DNA of 11,054 nucleotides from an uncultured bacterium (GTDB lineage Bacteria > Patescibacteriota > Minisyncoccia > Phycocordibacterales > UBA918), in the NCBI GenBank assembly GCA_913046815.1, contig CAJWTE010000021.1:1-11054 (forward strand), written 5' to 3'. The translations under genes were made by a program, and so were the position numbers. Shown in pieces: positions 1 to 5,809 of this stretch. Within the stretch, counting starts at the first letter, position 1. Each line of letters begins with the position of its first letter. The notes beneath the pieces were generated by a model. That model did no database searches and had not been told where the DNA came from. It saw only the letters and a list, made by a program, of their open reading frames with translations.

Positions 1-82
1 CTCCGACGCTTTGTATCTTGGACATCTTGTTGATTTTAGAAATCAAAGCAAACGATAGAGATTATTTCAGATTAGTTTGATT
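1..82. other. Unresolved edge fragment, possibly the end of a gene outside the window
   Basis: Three weak readings compete. Two plus-strand frames are open from the left edge, one ending at TAG 56-58 and the other at TGA 78-80. A minus-strand ATG at 25-23 (MSKIQSVG...) runs out of the window. The fully symmetric terminator at 83-129, just before the end of efp, fits a plus-strand gene converging on efp best, but none of the short peptides is recognisable. It cannot be assigned from this much sequence. Confidence 0.25.
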
Positions 83-129
83 AGCAAAACAAAAGGCCGG
101 CGCCGTAGGCGCCGGCCTTTTGTTTTGCT
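83..129. terminator. Bidirectional rho-independent terminator of efp
   Basis: Perfect inverted repeat with 22-base arms (83-104 and 108-129) and a 3-base GTA loop. The GC-rich core is GGCCGGCGCC. It is flanked by AAAACAAAA on one side and TTTTGTTTT on the other, so it reads as a terminator on both strands. The outer arm ends at base 129 and the efp stop codon is 132-130, so the stem begins directly after the stop. This suggests termination of efp and of any gene converging from the left. Confidence 0.93.
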
Positions 130-705
130 TTAAGCCTTTTCCACTCTCTCGGAGTAGGTAGTGGTCTCGGTATTGATAGCCACCACATCTCCCTCATTGA
201 TAAATTGAGGTACTTGTACCAGAAGCCCTGTCTCGAGAGTCACTTCTTTAGTAGCTCCACTAGACGTGTTGCCTTTGACAGCCTCACTAGCTTCTTTGAC
301 TTTCAAATCGACTTTTATAGGGATAATTACGCTGATGATTTCGTCATTAAATACCAATGCCTGTACCAGGCTGTTCTCTGTGACGAAGTCAGCCAATTCG
401 CCTACTTCCTCTTTTGTCAAAGTAAAGCGGTCAGAAGGGTCGCTTGGTGTACAAAACCAGTATTCGCCTCGGTTATGGTACAGATACTTCACTTCACGCT
501 TGTCCATATCTGCTTCCTCTAGTACATCTGATTGGTGAAAAGTTCTGTCCAAGGTGGCACCGGTGCGTAGGTTTTTTAGCTTCACATTATTACTGGCCTT
601 TTGTCGGTCTTTTTTGGAGAGGGCAGAGGAGAGCACTATGTAAGGGTCATCATCTAATATGACAGTCTTTTTTACTGTTACTTCGTTGTATTGCAATTTA
701 GCCAT
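130..705 (-). CDS. efp: Translation elongation factor P
   Basis: EF-P binds the ribosomal E site and speeds peptide bond formation at consecutive prolines. The 191-residue length is normal for the family. Three beta-barrel domains are recognisable: an N-terminal KOW-like domain with VKLKNLRTG at 41-49, a middle domain around residues 68-130 containing YLYHNRGEYWF, and a C-terminal OB domain ending in the GLLVQVPQFINEGDVVAINTET region. The loop that in E. coli reads KPGKGQ with modified Lys34 reads SKKDRQKA here, and Arg34 occupies the modified position. Start ATG at 705-703; no Shine-Dalgarno is visible upstream (TTGGTTTTATT). It lies 47 bases downstream of recA on the same strand, so it is either the last gene of that unit or has its own weak promoter (TATAGT-like at about 718-723, minus strand). 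A terminator follows the stop directly. The family call is firm; the nature of any modification is unknown. Confidence 0.95.
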   Translation of the reverse strand: MAKLQYNEVTVKKTVILDDDPYIVLSSALSKKDRQKASNNVKLKNLRTGATLDRTFHQSDVLEEADMDKREVKYLYHNRGEYWFCTPSDPSDRFTLTKEEVGELADFVTENSLVQALVFNDEIISVIIPIKVDLKVKEASEAVKGNTSSGATKEVTLETGLLVQVPQFINEGDVVAINTETTTYSERVEKA

Positions 706-752
706 AATAAAACCAACTATAAACTGCGATTATTAGTTAAAATTTGAACTTT

Positions 753-1820
753 CTACTCTTCTTCTTTCAAAGCCTTTTTAATATGTTTTAGAATCTCGTT
801 ACTCAATTTCTTGTCTCCTTTGAGGGTGGTTCTAGCTGCGTCATACCCTCGTCCTAGTTTTATTACACTGGAGTCATCACCGCCCGGGGGAGTGTATGAG
901 TAAGAGGCTCCACTTTTGCTTACAAAACCATATTTTTCTCCCAAGGCCAGAAGTTCGCCCGAACGACTGATACCCTCACCGTAGATTAGGTCAAATTCAG
1001 TAACACGGAAGGGGGCTGCGATTTTGTTTTTCACTACTTTGACTCGGTGTCGGCCACCTACCACCTCGTCACCTTTCTTGATCTGGGCTATACGACGAAT
1101 GTCTAGACGTACCGATGTATAGAATTTCAGAGCTTTACCGCCAGGGGTGGTTTCTGGGTTGCCAAACATTACTCCCACCTGCATACGTATTTGGTTGATA
1201 AATATTACCACTGTCTTGCTTTTGCTAACAATGCCAGTAAGCTTTCGCAGGGCTTGACTCATCAGACGTGCTTGCTTTCCCACGTGATGGGCTCCCATCT
1301 CGCCTTCAATTTCATCTCTTGGAGTGAGGGCAGCGACCGAGTCTATTACTATCACGTCTACCTGACCGCTTCGCACTAGTGACTCCACAATTTCCAGAGC
1401 TTGCTCTCCACTGTTTGGTTGTGACACGAGAAGTTCGTCTAAGTTAACTCCAATCTTCTTGGCATATTCTGGATCCATCGCATGTTCTGCATCAATGAAA
1501 GCACAAATACCCTTCGCTTTCTGCGCTTCTGCTATAGCATGCAAGGACAGAGTGGTTTTACCAGAAGACTCTGGTCCGAAGATTTCAATGATGCGTCCGC
1601 GAGGAAAGCCACCAATTCCCAACGCATCATCGAGACCAATAGAGCCGGTTGAAACAGCGTCTATATCCACCTTATGACTGTCATTTAGCGTCATAATGGC
1701 ATCCTCGCCAAACTTAGTTTTGATACTACGCAAAGTCTCTGCTATGTCAGCAGATGACTTAGCCTTCACTTCTTTTACCTCCTTCACTTCTTTCTTTTTT
1801 GGTGCTTTTTTACTTGCCAT
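753..1820 (-). CDS. recA: RecA recombinase
   Basis: ATP-dependent strand-exchange protein that forms filaments on single-stranded DNA for homologous recombination and DNA damage repair. At 355 residues it is of normal length. Visible motifs: Walker A GPESSGKTT (82-90), the catalytic Glu in FIDAEHA (Glu112), Walker B VIVIDS (156-161), loop L1 around EGEMGAHHVGKQAR, and the nearly invariant L2 region FINQIRM...GVMFGNPETTPGG (207-228). The C-terminal domain ends in a short tail, KKALKEEE, with fewer acidic residues than in E. coli. The N-terminus carries an unusually Lys-rich stretch (KKAPKKKEVKEVKEVK) before the polymerisation helix. The ATG at 1820-1818 lies 3 bases after the stop of the upstream gene, with no clear ribosome-binding site, so translational coupling is likely. 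The stop is TAG, the only one in the window. Confidence 0.98.
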   Translation of the reverse strand: MASKKAPKKKEVKEVKEVKAKSSADIAETLRSIKTKFGEDAIMTLNDSHKVDIDAVSTGSIGLDDALGIGGFPRGRIIEIFGPESSGKTTLSLHAIAEAQKAKGICAFIDAEHAMDPEYAKKIGVNLDELLVSQPNSGEQALEIVESLVRSGQVDVIVIDSVAALTPRDEIEGEMGAHHVGKQARLMSQALRKLTGIVSKSKTVVIFINQIRMQVGVMFGNPETTPGGKALKFYTSVRLDIRRIAQIKKGDEVVGGRHRVKVVKNKIAAPFRVTEFDLIYGEGISRSGELLALGEKYGFVSKSGASYSYTPPGGDDSSVIKLGRGYDAARTTLKGDKKLSNEILKHIKKALKEEE

Positions 1821-1823
1821 AAG

Positions 1824-2189
1824 TTATTCGTTATCTTCTATATAGATGAACTCTCGCTCAATGTAAGATCGGCGACCATAACGGTCATTGGCCGAAATAG
1901 TAATTATATTATAACCGTTTTGTAGCCAAACCTTCTCCTTGAAATCACCATCTTTTGTGGTCACAATATCCCCACCATTTAATTTAATAGCTGCTGCGTT
2001 TCTGACGTTGCCTGATATTTGAACATTATTTTCATAGGTAGTGCTAGCCGGTTCGTTATAAAGTCTAATTACTGGGCCAGCCAATACAAACCTGCCTTGA
2101 TATAAGACGTAGACAGCAAACAAAGTGATTAAGCCAATTGCTATTGTGGTCTTGAGAACGAAGCGAAGTGTAATCCTTCCGTTACTCAT
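1824..2189 (-). CDS. Small membrane-anchored protein with Ig-like (glucodextranase-B-like) domain
   Basis: A 121-residue protein of unknown function. One hydrophobic segment at about residues 10-32 (FVLKTTIAIGLITLFAVYVL) should anchor it, with the rest outside the membrane. Residues about 45-118 look like a single beta-sandwich of the bacterial Ig-like / glucodextranase B type: the pattern ...NNVQISGNV...AAIKLNGGDI...GDFKEKVWLQNGYNIITISA.. is typical. Such domains usually mediate binding or are structural, not catalytic. The ATG (2189-2187) overlaps the end of ftsK by 8 bases (ATGAGTAA). It has one of the few good ribosome-binding sites in the window, GAAGAGGA just upstream. recA follows after 3 bases. 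The tight packing between ftsK and recA says co-transcription; it does not prove a role in division or repair. The domain call is from pattern only. Confidence 0.8.
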   Translation of the reverse strand: MSNGRITLRFVLKTTIAIGLITLFAVYVLYQGRFVLAGPVIRLYNEPASTTYENNVQISGNVRNAAAIKLNGGDIVTTKDGDFKEKVWLQNGYNIITISANDRYGRRSYIEREFIYIEDNE

Positions 2190-4311
2190 ATTCCTCTTCC
2201 GTATCCTGACTGTCTTGATCTAAAAGTATGTCCCTAGGTTTGGAACCTTGTTGTGGACCAATTATTCCTTTTTCTTCAAGAATATCAATAAGCCGTGCCG
2301 CACGTGAATATCCAATACGAAGCTTTCGCTGCAAATATGAAGTGGATGCCTTGCCGGCTTCAAGTACTGCCTGCTTGGCGTCTTCGTACAAGTCGTCATC
2401 CTCTTCACCGTCGTCTATCGAACCAAAGAACGAGTCAGGGCTACCTTCTTTCTCATCCAGATTGATAGAATCCAATTCTTGGGCATCGGTTTGATTCTTC
2501 AAATATTCCACCACGTCTTTGAGTTCTTCTTCTGATATAAAAGCTGACTGCAATCTCACTGGCTTGGCCAATTCACCAGAAAGGAAGAGCATGTCGCCTT
2601 GTCCTAGGAGTTTTTCTGCGCCTACTTGGTCGAGAATGGTACGTGAGTCTACTTGCGAAGCTACCTGCAAGGCGATTCTGGAAGGAATGTTGGCTTTGAT
2701 AGTACCGGTGATCACGTTTACCGATGGACGTTGGGTTGCCAGTAAGAGATGAATGCCGACAGCACGACTCATCTGTGCCAGCCGTACGATAGCAGCTTCC
2801 ATTTCCCGGGGATAGCTATTCATCAAGTCTGCCAACTCATCCATTACAATCACAATATTTGGCATTGGCTCCGGCAAGTCTTCTTTGGTGTCTTCTTTAG
2901 AACCTTTCTTTTCCCACTTCTCTTTGGCTGGTCGATAAACATTCTTATGATAGGAGTCTATGTCGCGTACTTTTTCTGCTTGTAACACATCGTAGCGTCT
3001 TTCCATCTCCTTGATAGCCCACTTAAGAGCCATAAGTGCTTGTTTTGGCTGAGTGATAACCGGAGTGAGTAGGTGAGGGATGTTGTTGTATAAAGTCAAC
3101 TCCACTCTCTTTGGATCCACCATAATGAAGCGTAACTGGTCGGGTGAGTTACGGAAGAGAAGAGAAGTTACCAAGGCATGAATAGTGGCCGATTTACCAG
3201 AGCCAGTAGTACCAGCAATCAAGCCGTGAGGCATTTTGGCAATATTGCAGAAGTGTGCATTGCCGGTTATGTCTTTGCCGAGTGCCACTAAGAGAGGCTT
3301 AGGTGAGTCTACGTATTCGGGAGAGGCAAGCAAGTTGGCTAGCCCTACAGTGGCTTTAGAGGTGTTTGGTACCTCTATACCCACTAGTGATTTCCCAGGG
3401 ATTGGAGCTTCTATACGGATTGGTGATGCAGCTAGAGCTAGTTCCAAGTTGTTCTGTAGTCCGACAATTTTAGAAATCCGCACTCCTTCAGCCGGCTTCA
3501 AAGCATAACGAGTCACGGTTGGCCCAATAGATACCTCGTCCATTTCCACTTCTATATTAAAGTTTTTCAAAGTGCGTTTAAGGATATTGGCATTTGCTTT
3601 GACATCTCCTGTCTTTGCTTTGCCACTGTCTTTACGCAAGAGTGAAAGAGGAGGAGGAGCATAGGTACCTTCAAAACTTGATACAATAAAGCTGTCACCT
3701 GTTTTCGGCATACTGAAGACACCACCAGACTTAGACTTGGACTCTGGTTTCTCTGGTTCTTCATCCTCAGCGTCCTCTGGAGGAAGACCTAGATTCGCTA
3801 GATCAAGAGATTCATCCTCTTTCTCTTCTGCGGATTCTCGCGCTGGTAGCTTGAAGCCAAGATCAAAAATCAATAATACTGAAATGAGGCTAGTAGAAAA
3901 GAGCACTACTCCAGTAGCCCAAGGGCCCATCAGGTAGTCCATCGGGAATGCCAGACCTTTGCCAACCATACCACCCAGACCAACCTTGTAGAGCCCCATC
4001 AACCCCAACATAGAGACGAACAGTACAGCTATTCCAATCACCTTCGACAAACTAATCTCATCGTCCTCTCTAGGGTTCAGCAAAGCATATATATAGAAGC
4101 CACACACTAAAGGCGCCAAAAAAGCCCCACTACCAAATAGCCAGTGCAATGCCTCGGCAGTAAAGTCGCCGACTATACCGGCCAGTTCCAACAGTGACAA
4201 TATAAAATACACAGCAATTACAAAGCAAATAACCGCGCCTATTGCTTGTTTGGTGTGAGGTGACAGGTCGTCAAAAAAAGTTTTTCTGGTCGGTTTTTTC
4301 TTTCGTGGCAC
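2182..4311 (-). CDS. ftsK: DNA translocase FtsK/SpoIIIE
   Basis: Septum-located ATP-driven DNA pump that clears chromosomes from the division plane. Its 709 residues are close to SpoIIIE and much shorter than E. coli FtsK, which has a long linker. Order: basic N-terminus; about four membrane helices (roughly 24-46, 60-80, 88-112, 131-153); an acidic, low-complexity linker (158-195); then the alpha/beta motor with Walker A GTTGSGKSA (367-375), IMVDPKRVEL (396-405), Walker B IVIVMDELADLM (486-497) and LLLATQRPSVNVITG. A charged Lys/Glu-rich insert (455-482) sits before Walker B. A gamma winged-helix (about 645-696; SYLQRKLRIGYSRAARLIDILEEKGIIG) should read polar DNA motifs. The start is GTG (4311-4309), preceded by TTAGG. 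It is the first gene of a minus-strand unit and overlaps the next gene by 8 bases. Confidence 0.97.
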   Translation of the reverse strand: MPRKKKPTRKTFFDDLSPHTKQAIGAVICFVIAVYFILSLLELAGIVGDFTAEALHWLFGSGAFLAPLVCGFYIYALLNPREDDEISLSKVIGIAVLFVSMLGLMGLYKVGLGGMVGKGLAFPMDYLMGPWATGVVLFSTSLISVLLIFDLGFKLPARESAEEKEDESLDLANLGLPPEDAEDEEPEKPESKSKSGGVFSMPKTGDSFIVSSFEGTYAPPPLSLLRKDSGKAKTGDVKANANILKRTLKNFNIEVEMDEVSIGPTVTRYALKPAEGVRISKIVGLQNNLELALAASPIRIEAPIPGKSLVGIEVPNTSKATVGLANLLASPEYVDSPKPLLVALGKDITGNAHFCNIAKMPHGLIAGTTGSGKSATIHALVTSLLFRNSPDQLRFIMVDPKRVELTLYNNIPHLLTPVITQPKQALMALKWAIKEMERRYDVLQAEKVRDIDSYHKNVYRPAKEKWEKKGSKEDTKEDLPEPMPNIVIVMDELADLMNSYPREMEAAIVRLAQMSRAVGIHLLLATQRPSVNVITGTIKANIPSRIALQVASQVDSRTILDQVGAEKLLGQGDMLFLSGELAKPVRLQSAFISEEELKDVVEYLKNQTDAQELDSINLDEKEGSPDSFFGSIDDGEEDDDLYEDAKQAVLEAGKASTSYLQRKLRIGYSRAARLIDILEEKGIIGPQQGSKPRDILLDQDSQDTEEEYE

Positions 4312-4415
4312 AGGCCTAATATAACTTAGTAGTAACCTAAATATGATACCACGAGTGCTACAAAAGCAGAGAGTGACAGCGGTTTTCTAAAAGAAGTAAG
4401 AGCATAAGCCAACTC

Positions 4416-4448
4416 TTGCATAAAGGACAAATATGATGTATAGTGTCC
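4416..4448 (+). promoter_or_regulatory. Promoter of the winged-helix gene with candidate operator
   Basis: -35 TTGCAT (4416-4421), 17-base spacer, -10 TATAGT (4439-4444), predicting a start near 4451 and a leader of about 28 bases. An inverted repeat GGACA (4425-4429) and TGTCC (4444-4448) brackets the spacer and -10 box, a usual place for a repressor. The downstream gene encodes a putative DNA-binding protein, so autoregulation is a reasonable guess. The hexamers are seen directly; use of the promoter is inferred. Confidence 0.65.
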
Positions 4449-4478
4449 GTAAGTAATTGTCTGTTACAATCGCTACAT

Positions 4479-5162
4479 ATGGACACAAACGACATTATAA
4501 AGGTCACTCAGTCACCACAAAGACTGATTGAAGACCAGCAGTATTATCAATATATTTTCAAAAAGACAGAGAGGATTGTGTCCGTTGTCTTTTATGTGTC
4601 CCAGAGTATTAAAGACACAACTAGGTTTCAGAGTCACATATTAGACATTGAAACCGCCGCCCGCCATGTACACGATGTCGTTTTACGTTCTTTGGAAATA
4701 CGTTCTCATGTGGCTGACGACGTGGTGGACGAAGTCATTCATGCCCTTGTCTCTTTGGAAAGCAAATTGCAGGTGGGACATACAGTCGGGCTCTTTCCCA
4801 AGGATGTGTTACATGTACTGGGAAGCGAAATTGACTCTGTGCTCAGGGGTATTTCAAAGTATAAGCACACCACAGAGTCTGCCATAGTCACTGATCGGTC
4901 TATCGTTAGCTCGCCTACTCCCGCTACCAAACAAGCCTCTACTTTGAAAACTACTACTACTGAAAGTAGCAACCACTCTGGTAGACGTGAGCACATCAAA
5001 GCGGTACTTGAGTCAGTCGGGGAGGTAACCATTAAGGACATATCAGAGGTTGTAACGGACGTAAGTACAAAGACAATCCAGCGTGAGCTTATGTCTATGA
5101 TAAAGGACAAGATAGTAGAAAAGGTTGGTGAAAAACGCTGGTCTAAATATAGGCTTTTGTAA
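4479..5162 (+). CDS. Winged-helix (HTH) domain protein, probable regulator
   Basis: A 227-residue protein that I recognise only in its C-terminus. Residues 1-128 are predicted helical with no transmembrane segment and no motif I can name. A Ser/Thr-rich linker follows (about 135-167; TPATKQ...TTTTESSNHSG). Residues 168-227 look like a winged helix of the DeoR/SelB-like kind: REHIKAVLESVGEVTIKDIS, then VSTKTIQRELMSMIKDKIV, then a basic wing, VGEKRWSKYRLL. I chose the ATG at 4479 over an in-frame GTG at 4443 because that GTG lies inside the -10 box of the best promoter. There is no Shine-Dalgarno. The gene is divergent from ftsK and ends just before the long structured noncoding region. GGACA/TGTCC pentamers are frequent in and around it. 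It may be a transcription factor acting locally; its target is unknown. Confidence 0.75.
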   Translation: MDTNDIIKVTQSPQRLIEDQQYYQYIFKKTERIVSVVFYVSQSIKDTTRFQSHILDIETAARHVHDVVLRSLEIRSHVADDVVDEVIHALVSLESKLQVGHTVGLFPKDVLHVLGSEIDSVLRGISKYKHTTESAIVTDRSIVSSPTPATKQASTLKTTTTESSNHSGRREHIKAVLESVGEVTIKDISEVVTDVSTKTIQRELMSMIKDKIVEKVGEKRWSKYRLL

Positions 5163-5300
5163 CGGACATGTCTTATAGATTGGCTGGTGGGTGAGATGTA
5201 TGTTTCCTGACAATTATTTACAAAATGATGTGTTGGCAAGACTGTAAGAAACCACCCACTAGCCCGTCTTTACGGGCAGAGGGTTGAAAGGAAAAAACTG
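5163..5300 (+). other. Gene-free stretch with alternative RNA stems
   Basis: No convincing reading frame. Two stems stand out. GGCTGGTGGGTG (5182-5193) pairs with CACCCACTAGCC (5253-5264) over 12 pairs, with one G-U, around a 59-base loop. A local hairpin GCCCGT-CTTT-ACGGGC occupies 5262-5277. They share bases 5262-5264, so they compete at the base. No U-tract follows, so this is not an ordinary terminator for the gene upstream. It could be the 3' region of that mRNA or part of a structured RNA. Confidence 0.5.
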
Positions 5301-5329
5301 TTGACTTATATGACTTCTAAGCGTATTCT
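5301..5329 (+). promoter_or_regulatory. Promoter for the structured leader / S-layer-like gene
   Basis: -35 TTGACT (5301-5306), exactly 17 bases, then -10 TATTCT (5324-5329), predicting a start near 5336. It is the best promoter upstream of the large secreted protein gene and would give an unusually long 5' leader of about 474 bases. A sequence like a DnaA box (ATATCCACA, 5348-5356) lies just downstream of the predicted start. Confidence 0.6.
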
Positions 5330-5335
5330 CCTTTC

Positions 5336-5805
5336 GATAAATGTTTTATATCCACAGGTGCAAACATACATTTGGTAAAACCATTTTGTATACTTAGGTT
5401 GGTGCCGGGGGAGCGCTTTTTTTAAAAGCCTCACGGGAGTAGAACTAGAACATTGAAAACTGTTGGGAGGTAACTCCTCAACTACATATCTCTGTTCAAA
5501 CGCCGTTACGCATAGGCGTGAAATTTGCGTTATATATCTGAATGACTTGGTCCCGATACGGTTAGTAAAGGTTAGAAACGGTTTATGGAATTACAGCTTA
5601 ACTATTGGTTTAGTCGAACCAATGTTTTGTGGAGAGTGACCGAAGTCGCTTATAGAGTGGAAATACTTCTCCTTTATAAGCGACTTCGGTCGCAAATATG
5701 AATTAATTCATATTACTAGTAAAATTAAGAGTAATCTTAACTTCACAGACCGTTTTCATATTACGGGTTGTGAAGAGAGGGCTTCGGCTCTCACAATTAA
5801 ACTTA
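5336..5805 (+). ncRNA. Candidate structured RNA or long 5' leader, unidentified
   Basis: No open frame of note, but a chain of complementary arms. GTTG-GGAG-GTAA-CTCC-CAAC at 5463-5483 is a GNRA-type loop. ACGCC/GGCGT lies near 5500-5520, and ATTGGTT/AACCAAT near 5604-5623. A perfect 17-pair stem joins 5638-5654 to 5675-5691, followed by a 20-base perfect palindrome at 5695-5714. TTAAGA-GTAA-TCTTAA, CTTCACA/TGTGAAG and a UUCG-capped hairpin in GAGAGGGCTTCGGCTCTC follow up to 5796. I see no tmRNA, RNase P, SRP or 6S signature. It is either a long leader controlling the abundant surface protein downstream or a separate ncRNA. The structure is read by eye only. Confidence 0.5.
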
Positions 5806-5809
5806 AGTT

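Noticed and set aside
4443..4478. Upstream GTG start for the winged-helix gene
   Set aside because: The GTG overlaps the -10 hexamer of the best promoter, so it would not be transcribed.
4739..5239. 166-residue minus-strand frame opposite the winged-helix gene
   Set aside because: It lies almost wholly antisense to a better supported gene, runs into the structured region, and its product has no recognisable features.
5336..5805. tmRNA, RNase P RNA, SRP RNA or 6S RNA
   Set aside because: None of their conserved signatures (tRNA-like ends with tag frame, GAGGAAAGTCC, GGAAGCAGC-type loop) was found on either strand.
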